The notes beneath the pieces were generated by a model. It was not told the DNA's origin. It made no database searches and saw only the letters and a program-made list of their open reading frames with translations. A program made the position numbers and the translations under genes. Positions 25,001-36,770 of a stretch of DNA of 64,000 bases are shown here, piece by piece (position 1 is the stretch's first letter; each line of letters opens with the position of its first letter). Source of the stretch: Histoplasma ohiense (Eukaryota; Ascomycota; Eurotiomycetes; Onygenales; Ajellomycetaceae); NCBI GenBank assembly GCA_017607445.1, contig JAEVHH010000007.1:806001-870000 (forward strand). Reading direction: 5' to 3'.

Positions 25001-25620
25001 TTCTTCTACACAGATACAACTTAGAGATTCTGAACTTTCTCAAGACTTTCTGAGAAATCACATACATCCACAGCTTCATACAGACAGCAGAGAACATTGT
25101 GAGCAAGCTGAAGAAAGTCTGTGAATGAGCAGAAACTTCAATGATCAGTGTTCAGTAAGATTATGAGAATCAAGCAAACATCAGAAGAAGTTCTGCAATC
25201 TGATATCATATAGAAGATAAAGTCTGACTGAATTTCAAGAATATAAGAATGAATCACTTCTCACATACACTAAATTACTGTCACATCAAATATACAGTGA
25301 AGAAAGTGCTAGACATATATAATTATCAACTCAACATCTCATCTGACATCCACAATGTCTTTTATACAAACCTGCTCCAACCCACAGCTGAGGATCCATT
25401 CCCCTCACAGAGAATCTTCAATTGACAGCCACCCATCATCATAGAAAAAGACAATGAACTCAAGTGGGAAATCAAAGCAATTCTTGACAATAGAACCAAC
25501 CACCACTGCTATGAATATCTCATCAAATAAATAGAATACAATCATTCAATCTGAGAATCTGTGTCTGTCTTGAAGAACACTGCCGCCCTCAACACCTACA
25601 AGTCCTCACTCACTCTGATA
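22090..25620 (+). pseudogene. Pol pseudogene of element A
   Basis: Protease-like sequence lies near 22090-22370. Reverse transcriptase runs from about 22740 to 23420, with the expected DYRGLNKI block read as DY*EFNKI, followed by KLDISAAFYKIRI, NNILIFTDE and FLEFVNFY. RNase H starts near 23620 (ILETDASDYIVDEAL). Integrase runs from about 24350 to 25350. A chromodomain near 25460-25560 (KWEIKAILDNRTNHHCYEYL) marks it as a chromovirus. Stops are nearly all TGA at conserved Trp or Arg. One TAA occurs in the chromodomain. Confidence 0.85.
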
Positions 25621-25631
25621 GAGGGGGATAA

Positions 25632-26101
25632 TGTGATGAGTTAGCATTCATTAGTAATTATTTTACACAATCAACTCCTCTTCTGCATCCACTCATTTCT
25701 GACTGTTGTGATCTTGTGTAATTCTCAATGTTCTTCCACTCTGTGCTCTGCACTTGTGTAGTTTCTAACAATTCTTTCATGTAGCTCTTAACATTCTTCC
25801 ACTTCATGCTCTGCACTTGTGTAGTCTCTAATGATTCTTCTGTATAGCTTCTAACATTCTCCCACTTTATGCTCCACACTTGTGTAGTTTCTAACAATTC
25901 TTATGTGTATCTTTTAATGTTCTTCCACTCCACACTCCACTGTGGAGCAGCTTCTGATATTCTTCCACTCTGAATTTTCCTCTATAAGAACCCTCTTTGT
26001 ACAATCTTTTCTTCTGATTTCTTTTCTCTTTCCTTTCTTAATCAATTCGTAATCTGTAATTAGGATAGTACCAAATCGTTAATCAAAGTACGCCCGTTAC
26101 A
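25632..26101 (+). repeat. 3' LTR of element A
   Basis: It is 470 bp, the same length as its partner. All four CpGs lie in the last 54 bp (26048, 26077, 26091, 26095), next to the flanking DNA, and none in the first 416 bp. Confidence 0.95.
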
Positions 26102-29027
26102 GAAATCAGCACTTTCAACTTGATAGAAGGTGATAAATGTCATTGAATCCTCTCTGTTTTCATTAAATTTAGCCATCATCACTGCATATTTGCTTGGTTT
26201 CAGACTGGTATGAAAGATACAATATGAAATGTCTGTGAGAGTACATACTTCTGCCACAAGCACTTGTTCATTTGATTCATTGCATCAAACAATTGACTTT
26301 TTGTTGAGCTTGAATACTTCATGACTGAGCTGTTTCATCAAGGTGTGGAGTTGAGGAGCCTCATGTAGCATCAATGTAAGTGTTTTTTTCCAGTTCTCAG
26401 AACTTGAGATGTTCACTTCAGAGAGAAAGAGAAGCATCAGCTGAGAATTTCTGATGAAGTCTTCTGCAGCTTTATACTGAGCAGAGCAATATGAATTTAG
26501 TCATTCAGCAAAAAGAGTCATATATTCAGCTTGCATTAGAGTCAGAGAAACTTTACTGATCATAACAGACTTGTGACAATATACATAATCAAATCAAAAG
26601 ATGAACAGAGTCAGTTGTCTATATTTGCCCATGTTTATAAAAATACAGTCATCTGATAGTTTCAAAACAAGTCTCTGATATAGATGTTTAGTTAACTTGT
26701 GATATTTTTTGAGTTATTGAGTGGTAAACCAGCATTCCACAACACAATACTGTGCCACAGATATGTCATCCTCAATTTTCAGCTCAATCACTGATGAAAG
26801 ATGATTCATCAGTGTTCAGTGAACTGAACACATCTTCAGAAACTTGAAGATGTGAAGGTCAATCTGTATATCTGTGAGTGATGCCCTCCACACCAAGGAG
26901 TTGAGTGCCTCGGCAGTCATGTGGAATATAGCAGATGATTCACACATATTCATTTTGAAAGAGTTGAATTTGTGATCAACACTGTACTTTGCTAGATAGC
27001 TGTTGTTATTCCATGAAAGAGTTGAGAATGATGATGAAATAAATCTCACAAGATTCTTTATATCACTCATGTTATTTATATAGAAAATGGCACTCAACAT
27101 GATGTGGTATTCTGCTCTCAGATCAAAGCAGATGCAAGTCATAGCTGTCTCTCTGTTCTGTAATATATAGATTTTGTTGAACACAGCAGTCTCAAATAAT
27201 CTCAACAGATCATATGAGCAATTATGTTCTAATCTACTCTGACCTTCAGCAATCCATGATTGAATGGCACTTGAGTCATTATGTGCAGACAAACTCTGAT
27301 AGAAAGTAAGAACAATTTGTTGCAACAGCTGTTGCTGCTGAAAGACTTCATTGTGTCTTGTTAACTGTTTCTGCATGAGTCTGCAGCCAGACCTGTCATC
27401 TCATGTATCATCATAATAGACTCATACATTGAGAGTGTCTGATATGGTGCTGATTTCAGCACATCACTGATCAAGAAGAGTGGGTGGAACAATCAAAATG
27501 ATTGATTTAGAATATACTAATTCTTGTGTTTCATTGTTCAGCTGTAAATGCATTGATTAATATTGCTCTTCATACAACATATTGTGGAAGTCTTCAGAGA
27601 CTATATTAACTTACACTGAGTATATATACAATGATCACTCATGTCTTATCAAGGCCCATCAGATCCACAATTATGCACCCACACAGCAACTTGTTCATTT
27701 GAAAATCACATATTGCATTTACAGCCACTGACTGTCAGAATTTGAGTTCCATATTGTGCTATATATCAGATACCCTCAACACATCTGAGTTCATTATTTT
27801 CAGTATTTCACATGCTTCTTTGTGATTTGAGAATTGTATGTTGAGATTGTTCAGAAATATTTATGTCTTATAGAATTTATCTACTGACTTCTGTGTTGAA
27901 TGAATAATCTCATCTGACTGATCACTGAATATTTGTTGGCCTCAGTCAATGAACTCAGTCTGCAGATAATCTATATTTATAAATATTGAAAAATTGCTGT
28001 TATCTTTCTTGAGTTCTGTGTCTGTTGTTTCTGTTGTCTTCTGTGAGATATGAATGATCTCATGGACATTGATTCATCTTCAGTAAGATTCTCTGAGATC
28101 AACAACATCAGACAAATGTGTAAATTCTAACTGCTGAACTGATGTCAAAAGTTCATTCTTTCATCCCTCACTTATGCTATCAACATCTTCTTGGATAGCA
28201 GCAGAAGTTTCTTGTGTCAGGTCTTCAGCATTTGAAATTGTACTTGATTCATTTATTGCAATGAATGAGTGGATGCTGGTTGATAGAGTATTCAGATTGC
28301 TGAGAAAGGCTTTCACAGCATCATCATCTACATCTACAGACTTGAAGCATAAAGAAAGATTTGAATAAAATTTTGATTCTGAGAGATCTTTTCTTACATG
28401 TTCTGTCAAACAACTTGATGTATGTTTTTTGATCAATCATTTGAGAAGAACAAATATTTGCCTGTGGCATTCTTGTTCTTGAATGTTTTTTTGATAATAT
28501 ACACTGTCTTGTGCTTGGTGGTTCCAGAATGCTGTTTTAACAATGAAACAACAATAAAAGTTGATTATCTCATATATTTCAAAACTTGATTCCTCTGTAG
28601 AGAAATGTGCTCATTCACCATGCTCTTTTTTGAGCAAATGAATCTTGATATTTGTAAAAATTGAATCTTTCATGTGTGTTTTTGACCCTTTGGCATGTTC
28701 TAAACTTAGGTGGTGAATGTAGAATTCAAAATAGTATGAGTGGATTAAGAAACTCTGAAGCCAAGTTATGAGTTCAGATTTATTGACAATTCAAAACTTT
28801 TTCAGTATGTCTGCTTTTGTAGTGATCTTTGCTACATTGGTTGATTCTACTGTTGATTGTGATGGAACTGTAATAATACATTAGCACAGAGGAATGATTG
28901 AAGAAGACTTCAACATACTTTGTTCTTCAAACTGATCAACATCCATGTTAAATTCAGAAGGTGTATGGGAAGAGGTATGTGAATGATGTGAGGGGGTAGT
29001 TGGGAGAGCCTCTGTGGCATCAGTCAT

Positions 29028-29722
29028 GGTGGGTAAACTGGCTATATTATATATTAGCCATCAGCAATATGTGTGAAATAGATTGAAATACCATCTCCAT
29101 CAACATTCAGCTCTAACACAAAATTTATATCATTTAAACTTACAATATTGCACTTATTTGTTAGGGGCGGGGGTGGGGGGCAGAGGTGGGGATAGTGTAT
29201 TTGCTGTCAACAGATTTATTAACAGATAATTCAAATATATCATACAGAATATAAGATGTAAATGAGCTAAACAAGCTCACAATTCAGTCAACTTTTGAAT
29301 CACAGTTCAAGAACATCAAATACTCTTGTTTCCCACACATTTTTCATCATTTAAATTATACTAATCAGCTGTAGAATGCTTTGCGAAGAAAAATGTCAAC
29401 TCACTTGATGATATAAATAATAAGAGTGGGATTGATGCACTGTATGGAAAGGGGTAGATGGTGTGATTTCTCTAAGACAAGGAAAATAAGAGATAAGGAG
29501 AAGAGTAGTTTTATAGAAGTTGAATGAATGAGTCAGTGCAGTGAGTGACAAAGCAGATAGAATATAATGAATGAAACTGAAGGCTGTTCCAAAGTGCCTG
29601 TGCAACTCAACTGATGGAATAGATAGATATTGAATAAAATAGATATAGAATAGATATATACTATCTGAGATTAACAAGTTGTTCACAAAGAGTTCTATTC
29701 AGAACAGTGTTATATTCTAAAC
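29028..29722. other. Upstream region of the helicase pseudogene
   Basis: This lies between the helicase start codon and element B. It contains a G-rich tract listed separately. A 96-codon minus-strand frame at 29396-29686 has no recognisable family. The same stretch continues at 35822 on the other side of element B. Confidence 0.5.
29164..29191 (+). promoter_or_regulatory. Potential G-quadruplex tract
   Basis: Four G-runs of 4, 5, 6 and 4 are separated by 1, 1 and 7 nt, well within the quadruplex definition. It stands out in a block where GG is otherwise depleted. It lies about 140 bp upstream of the helicase pseudogene start, on the strand opposite to that gene. Confidence 0.5.
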
Positions 29723-30256
29723 TGTAACGGGCGTACTTCGATTAACGATTTGGTACTATCCTAATTACAGATTACGAATTGATTAAGGAAAGAAAGAGAA
29801 AAGAAATCAGAAGAAAAGGTCATACAAAGAGGGTTCTTATAGAGAAAAGTTCAGAGTGGAAGAATATCAGAAGCCACTCCACAGTGGAGTGTGGAGTGAA
29901 AGAACATTAAGAGATACATGTAAGAATTGTTAGAAGCTATATAAGTGTGGAACATGGAATGGGGGAATCATTGAGAGCTACATGAAAGAATTGTTAGAGA
30001 CTATGCAAGTACAAAACACAGAGTGAGAGAATGTAAGAAGCTATGCAGAAGAATCATTAGAGACTATACAAATACAGAACACAGAGTGAAAGAACATTAA
30101 GAGCTATGCAGAAGAATCATTAGAAACTATATAAATGTGAAGCATGAAGTGAAAGAACATTGAGAGTTATGTGAGATTACAATGGCCAGAAATGAGCAGA
30201 TGCAGAAGAGGAGTTGATTGTGTAAGTTAATTACTAACAGATGCTAATCTGTCACA
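29723..30256 (-). repeat. 3' LTR of element B
   Basis: It is 534 bp, 64 bp longer than the LTRs of element A, which equals one extra internal tandem unit. All five CpGs lie in the first 55 bp or so of the plus-strand coordinates, that is, at the outer edge. Confidence 0.95.
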
Positions 30257-30269
30257 TTATCCCCCTCTA

Positions 30270-33200
30270 CTGAGATGAGTGAGAACTTGTAGATGTTGAG
30301 GATGGTGATGTCCTTCAAGACAGACATGAGTTCTCAGATCAGACAATCATATTCTACTCATTTGACAAGATATTCACAGTGACAGTGGTTGATTCTATTG
30401 TCAAGGATTGCTTTGATTTCTCACTCAAGTTTGTTGTCTTCTTCTACAATGATGAGTGGCTGTCAATCAGAGATTCTCTGTGAGGGGAATGGATCCTCAG
30501 CTGTGAGTTGGAGCAGGTTTGTATGAAAGATGTTGTGGATGTCAGATGAAGTGTTAAGTTGATAATTGTGTGTGTCTAGCACTTTCTTCACTGTATACTT
30601 GATGTGACAGTAATCTAGCATACATGAGAAGTGATCTGTTTTTATATTCTTGAGATTCAATCAGACTTTGTCTTCTATATGATATTGAATTGCAGAACTT
30701 CTTCTGATGTTTACTTGATTCTCATAATCTTGCTGAACACTGATCATTGAAGCTTCTGCTCATTTGTGAACTTTCTTCAGCTTACTCACAATGTTCTCTG
30801 CCATCTGTATGAGGCTGTGAGCATACATGATTTCTCAGAGAGTCTTGAGAAAGTCCAGAATCTCTAAGTTGTATCTGTGTAGAAGAAAGAATGAACTTAC
30901 ATCTGTCATAGCAGAATCTTGATCATTAATTGCAATCTCAGCATGTGGCAGCAGATTGCTTCAGTTGTCTTGCACATAATTACAGAACTTACAGAGGATG
31001 TTCTTTATTATTTGTATCATTCTCTCAGTAGCTCCATCAGTCTCTGAATGATATGCTGTTGATAACTTTCATTCAATTCTTAATAATTGACATACACAGA
31101 CTCAGAGTGCACTGACAAATTGACTGTCTCTATCTGACACAATGAATGAAGACAGACTGTGTATATAATAAAACAGGCTTCTGACAAAGGCATCTGCAAC
31201 TACTTCAGCATTCATCTTGTCACAGAGCTGTAGTATTACATTCTTGCTGAGTCAGTCAACAATGACTAGAATGTTCATAGAATCTTCACTTTCAGATAAG
31301 AAAACTGCAAAATCAATAGCTATATCACATCAAGTTCAGTCAGAAACAGATAGAGACTTCAGTATTTCTTTTCAGCATTTACATCATATCATCACTGAGC
31401 CACAGCAATCACAGTTGCATACAAACTGATGTATGTCTTTCAACATATCTGGTCAGTAGAATTCTCAGACAACAATGTTGTACATGATTTCACATTCTGA
31501 GTGCTCAGTCATCAGTGAGTTATGAATTTCTTGCATGATTCATGTTCATAGAGATTCTGAATCAGGGATTCATCATCTATCTCAAAAGCATAAGCAGTTG
31601 TCATCATCAATTAAATATACTGAGATATTCATTCTTGAGTATACATCTGCAGGGAATTGAGATGCTTTGCTTCATACAACTTCAGCAGCTTGTTGTCAGA
31701 ATTCATCTGTCTCTGTCACTAGTCTTCATTGTTCTTTGAGTGAGGGTTCTTGAGCTTGGGATTGATTGATATGTACACAGAGTTCATCTGATTGCATAGA
31801 ACTTTTTATGATTGCAGAGTCAATTAATCAATGCTCTCAGTGTTTTCATCTGTCATTCAAGTCATCAAATGATATATCTTGTTCTCAGTGGAACAGAGCA
31901 TCTGCAAGAATGTTCTCTACTTCAGATCAATAATGAATTGTGAATGAAAAACAGCTAAGAAACAATGATCAATATATATGCCTCTCAGTGAGCTTACAAG
32001 TGATTGTGAAGTACTCTAGATTCTTATAATCAATAACAATCTTGAATCTCTCAACACTCATGAGTTCAGATTCCCATTCTTTGAAACATTATATGATCAC
32101 TAGAAGCTTCTTGTTGTAGATCTCATAGTTGCATTCAGTGAATGACATCTTTTTCAAAATGAAGACACAAAATCATAGAACATCTTTGTTGTTATATTGC
32201 ATCAGTGTTCTATCTACTACATAATCTGAAGCATCTGTTTTGAGAATCATATGCTTATCTGAATCAAATGATTGCAGCATTGAAGTGCTTGTGAACATAC
32301 ACTTCAGCTTTTTGAATGCTGTGTCCACTTTGTCAGTCCATTGAAATACAGTGTCTTTTCAGATCAGATTCATTAGTGATCATACAATATCAGAGAAGTT
32401 CTTGATAAATCTTCAATAGAAGTTGACAAACTCTAGAAAGCTTCTAGTCTCTTTTATCAAGACTGATGCCTTTCAGTTGAGGATTGCTTCCATCTTCTTA
32501 GGATTCATACATACACCTTTTTCAGCTTTGATGATGAATTCTAGGTAGGTCATAGACTTGATCTTGAAGTCACATTTGTCAATGTCCACTTACAGTTCAG
32601 CTTTTCATAGATGGTCAAGAACTTGTTGTATGTGCTTACAGTACTCAGTGAATGATTCATCAGTGAAGATCAAGATATCATTCATATACACTGAGACAAT
32701 CTCATCAAGCAGATCTCATAGAGCTCAGTTAATGTATTTCTGAAATATACTCAGAGCATTCACTAATTCAAAAAGAGTCACTGTTCATTCATATAATCTG
32801 TAACACATACAAAAGGCAGTTAGCCATTCATCATCTTCATTAATTCTTATCTTGTAGAAGGCTGCAGAGATGTCAAGTTTCATAAATCATTTTGCTTTTT
32901 CTATTCATTCAAGCATTTCATTGATGAGTGGAAGAGAGTATCAGTCCTTTCATGTAATCTTGTTGAGTCCTCAATAATCAATGCAGAATTGTAAGCCATC
33001 TTCTGATTTCTTTGCAAACAGTACAGATGCTGCAGTGGGTGAGTTGCTAACACAAATGAAGTCTTTGTCTAATAATTCATTGAGTGTTTTTTGTAGAATA
33101 AGAAGCTCATCATATGACATGCTGTAGAGAGAACCTCAGAGTAATTGTGAGTTCTTATCATTTTTCTTGATGAGCTCAATTGTATGATCTATATCAGATT

Positions 33201-33800
33201 CTCAGTGAGGGGGAAGCTTTTCAGCTTCTTTCTCATCAAATATGTCTGTGAAGTCTTCATATGATTCAGATAGTTCCTTGCACAGTTTCTTGGAATCTTT
33301 AGATTCTAACTTTTCTAACACTTTCTTGATATTCATCATGCTAGCAGCAAACACTTGGACATTCTTCTTCTCATACACTTGATGAGTTAGTAGTTTGTAC
33401 ACTTTCACTGATATCTGAGTGAGATCAGCAGTTCTATCAACATTCTTCTCATAAACACAGTCACCTTCTGAGAAAATAAGACAGTGGTTGTGTGTGTTCA
33501 ACAAGGTTCCAAATTCTGTGAGTCATGATAGACTGAGTATTAGATCATATTCAAGGTCTTGTATTTCATATGCATATACATTCTTTTTCTTATGTCCTTT
33601 TACATCAACATTAAATCTTACCATGTTGTAGAAGGCAGATTCTCTGAGGCTGTCAAATTCACTGAGCTTACACAGTTTGAAAAAGGAAATACACTGAAGC
33701 TTATACTTCTCAATCAGCTGAGTGTCTATAAGAGCATAGTGAAGAAAACCACTGTCTACCATTGCTCATACATTGATTAAGCTATTTACAATGACAGAGA
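30270..33800 (-). pseudogene. Pol pseudogene of element B
   Basis: Read on the minus strand, protease-like sequence lies at about 33760-33520 and the connecting region at 33504-33202. RT runs from about 33150 to 32470, with the active-site region YMND. RNase H lies near 32260-31950, integrase from about 31650 to 30500, and a chromodomain near 30440-30330. It aligns with element A over its length. In-frame stops are chiefly TGA. Confidence 0.8.
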
Positions 33801-33875
33801 TCATGATTGTATCTGCTTGCATCTTCTACTCAAATCTTCAGCTAGCTTTCTGCTCCTTGAGCTCTTGTTCATGTT

Positions 33876-34889
33876 TTAGAGTGAGAGCTCATCTTTTCCC
33901 TGTTCTTGCCTATCCACAGATGACACAGCATTCATGCACATGGAGGGTTTACTCAGAGTGATTGCATTCAGACATTGATTTGTGAAGTGCTCTGACTTGT
34001 TGTAGTATATGCAGACTTCTCTGATGATTTGATTGACAGCATTCTTCTCTGAGACATTAGAGATCCTCAGACAGCTTGCATTCACATGTGGAACCCAGTT
34101 CATTGATTCTGATTCAGAGATGGGGGGCACTGCAGAGTGATTTGAAGCATACACATTTGTTCAGCAGAATCCTCTGTGATTTTGAAGTGCATGAAACTGA
34201 GACAGATTGTTGTTCAACAGACAAAGATCAGCACAGAATTCACTGTATATTGAGAGCTTCAGACACTCTACACTTCAGTTATACAACTGAAAGTTCAAGT
34301 TCTTGAACAATATGTTGATTTTGATAGCATCATTCCAGTCTTGCCCACCTGCTTCTAGGAGCTTGCAATTGAATTCAGAAAGATAAATTGCCAACACAAC
34401 ATTCATCTGATAAGTTTGATTAAGCCAGTCTAACACCTTGGCTTGAAGTGTAGAATTGAGGAAGAGAAAGTCAAGTTGTCAGAAGACTAGCTCTGACATA
34501 CACTGATAGTTCTGACAATGACTCATTCAGAATTGGAATTTTGCTAACACATCACCATTCAATCTGCTATGAATATACCACACTTGATTGGATAGTGAGT
34601 CTATTGCTCATTCATCAATGTCCAATTTGATGTTCACTTTTGACTTCCACACAAGATAGAGCACTAGATCTCCCTCATATTTGTTGAGAATTGGGAGCTT
34701 CTCTCTTGAGGGCTTTTCATAAGACATGGGTGTAGAAGGAACAGTGAACACAGAAGTGCTCATTTCAGCAAGTCATTGTTGCAATTCAGTCATCTGTAGT
34801 GTCTGCTGCTGAAGGATGCTTTGTAGATCTAAGTTATCATCTGCTGCATTCAGATGCAGCAGATGTTTGTAGAATTGTTCATAGTTCAT
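33876..34889 (-). pseudogene. Gag pseudogene of element B
   Basis: It starts at the ATG ending at 34889 (MNYEQFYKHLLHLNAADDN) and ends KDELSL at 33876. The zinc knuckle near 33980-34020 reads CIYYNKSEHFTNQC, with the second cysteine changed to Tyr. It has fewer stops than element A's gag and keeps YLVWKSK and QVWYIHS where A has TGA in place of Trp. Confidence 0.85.
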
Positions 34890-35287
34890 TTCAATATCTA
34901 AGAACATATAATAATAAAAAAAAAGAAAAAGAAATACTTGTAGACACTCAGTCCTCTCACAGACACTATTCACAGTGTTGCAGCACTAAACTTGATCAAG
35001 CTTCTTCATGAATGCTATTCACAGTGTTACAGTTCATAAGCACTCAGACCTTGTAGAACACAGTCAATTGTGTTTCAGATGCTTAGACACAACAGTCTAT
35101 ATAACTAACAATAGAGACACTCAGACCCACAAGAAATCTCTTGTAATGACTAGGCACTCAGGCCTGTAAACAATGCACTCAGATGTAAGAACTGGTAATG
35201 AGACACTCAGACCTTAAACAACACACTCAGATGTAAGAACTAATAACAAGACACTCAGATCTAAAACACAGAAGAATCAATTTGTAA

Positions 35288-35821
35288 TGTAACAGATGTA
35301 CTTCAATTAACAATTTGATACTATTCTAATTACAGATTACAAATTGATTAAGAAAAGAAAGAGAAAAGAAATCAGAAGAAAAGGTCATACAAAGAGGGTT
35401 CTTATAGAGAAAAGTTCAGAGTGAAAGAATATCAGAAGCCACTCCACAGTGAAGCACAGAGTGAAAGAACATTAAGAGATATACATAAGAATTATTAGAA
35501 GCTACATGAGTGTGGAACATGAGATGGAGAAATCATTGAGAGCTACACAGAAGAATCATTAGAGACTATATGAGTGTGAAACACAGAGCAGAAGAACATA
35601 AGAAGCTACACAGAAGAATTATTAGAGACTACATGAGTGCAGAGCACAGAGTGGAAGAACATTAAGAGTTACACAGAAGAATCATTAGAAACTACACAAG
35701 TGCAGAGCACAGAGTGGAAGAACATCGAGGGTTATGCGAGGTCACAACAGCCAGAAACAAGTGGGTGCAGAAGAGGAGTTGGTTGCATAAGTTAATTACT
35801 AATGGGTGCTAACCCATCACA
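35288..35821 (-). repeat. 5' LTR of element B
   Basis: It is 534 bp. Its two CpGs lie within the last 96 bp of the plus-strand coordinates (35726 and 35737), again on the outer side. The outer 100 bp also keep many GG and CC pairs that the inner part has lost. Confidence 0.95.
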
Positions 35822-36163
35822 TAAACACATTCAAGACAGTGTTATATTCTAAACACTTCTAAGTTCCAATGGAATCACTTCAGGAATCAACTGATGGAAA
35901 ACATAATATAATGACTATCATTATATATCTTCAAAGAAGGAAACAATCTGACTCATAAGGAAAAATGTATATTTGTAGAATATATATTGATCATGTTAAT
36001 CAATCAAGCTATAATTCAGTATACAGAACTTCAAACATGATGATCTCATCAACAGATATATCAGAGAAACTATGAAAATCTCAAAAAGAGCATTTCAAGT
36101 GTATAATATACTTACTGATCAGCTTCCAAATTTGAATAGATATCTTGCAATGGTTAAGAGAAG
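35822..36163. other. Spacer between element B and the PIF1-like fragment
   Basis: This 340-bp AT-rich stretch has no open frame of note. Its first 33 bp contain a 26-bp near-copy (35829-35854) of the sequence on the left side of element B (29697-29722). Confidence 0.5.
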
Positions 36164-36770
36164 TTATTCTGAAATTAGAGACTGATGAGAGCTTCTGAAG
36201 ACTCCCACAGCAATGTATATACTGTTCATATGCTGCTCAATGTTTTGCTGCTGACTTCTGCATCTTGCATCCTCATGATGGTTTAACATGACTGTTGTCA
36301 TTGATGTTTGAAAGTGTGCATAATCAAACTTCTGATCAAACATCAGGCCATTGAGAGATCTGACATGGGAACAGGCAACATAAGCAAGATCAGATATAAA
36401 ATCTGTGTTATGTATATTCAAAACTGCTCTGTCCAAAGTCACACCCTGGCTCTTGTGAACTGTGATGGCATATGCAAGTGCAATAGGAAATTGCTCTTGA
36501 GTACAATGATTTCCATTCAGATTGAATTCCATCTGTGAACAGAATATAGAAACAACAGACTGATTGTCAATGAGATCAACAATGACTTCTGAGCTGATAT
36601 ACCCATCAAACTTGACCAGTATTGCATGCGGGGGTGTGAGCATGGGATCACAGGAATCAATCCAAAAAATATCATACACAGTATCAAGTGACCCATTAAC
36701 AAGACCTTTGTCAGTTCATAAATTCTGTGTAAGCATCATCTGACAGTCAATGCTCAAGTAAATAATATTG
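36164..36770 (-). pseudogene. PIF1/Helitron-type helicase C-terminal fragment
   Basis: A 171-codon open stretch (36679-36164) plus upstream sequence to about 36770 encodes the end of a PIF1-family helicase like those in Helitron Rep/Hel proteins. Signature blocks are LALAYAITVHKSQGVTLDRAV and YVACSHVRSLNGLMF (expected YVALSRVR). Upstream, the block LVNGSLDTVYDIFW also matches the family. The N-terminal part and any Rep domain are absent, so this is a truncated copy. It lies about 1 kb upstream of the SNF2-like pseudogene on the same strand once element B is removed. Confidence 0.75.

Larger units (their letters stand above)
20152..26101 (+). mobile_element. Ty3/gypsy element A, complete but decayed
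   Basis: The element is 5,950 bp with two 470-bp LTRs (20152-20621 and 25632-26101) that begin TGTGA and end TTACA. The duplicated target GAAAT flanks it at 20147-20151 and 26102-26106. Order inside is gag, protease/RT, RNase H, integrase, chromodomain, then a polypurine tract (AGAGGGGGATAA) directly before the 3' LTR. It sits inside the helicase pseudogene at motif V. The LTRs differ only by C/T and G/A changes. The coding part is inactive: many TGA stops, and the RT active site reads YMNN where YxDD is expected. Confidence 0.95.
19683..29027 (-). pseudogene. SNF2-type helicase pseudogene, split by element A
   Basis: The frame opens with an ATG at 29027 (MTDATEALPTTPSHHSH) and runs down to 26102, is interrupted by the gypsy element at 26101-20152, and resumes at 20146 down to about 19683. 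A Walker A block stands near 27640-27690 (CGCIIVDLMGLDKT, for DEMGLGKT). The C-terminal RecA lobe is clear: FYQVESADF before the insertion joins NLQYLC and QAIRHILHIEQTRIVKVYEY after it, matching SNF2 motifs V and VI (QAIGRILRIGQ). Removing the insert and one copy of the 5-bp duplication restores the frame exactly. Stops are mainly TGA. The longest surviving open piece is 26816-27376. Whether this was a host gene or cargo of another element is not decided by the sequence. Confidence 0.75.
29723..35821 (-). mobile_element. Ty3/gypsy element B, same family as A, decayed
   Basis: The element is 6,099 bp on the minus strand with two 534-bp LTRs (29723-30256 and 35288-35821). The target duplication TAAAC lies at 29718-29722 and 35822-35826. 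Gag, RT, RNase H, integrase and chromodomain follow the same order as in element A and align with it. The polypurine tract (AGAGGGGGATAA on the minus strand) abuts the 3' LTR at 30257-30268. It is somewhat less mutated than A, keeping more TGG codons. It is inserted between the PIF1-like fragment and the SNF2-like pseudogene. Confidence 0.95.
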
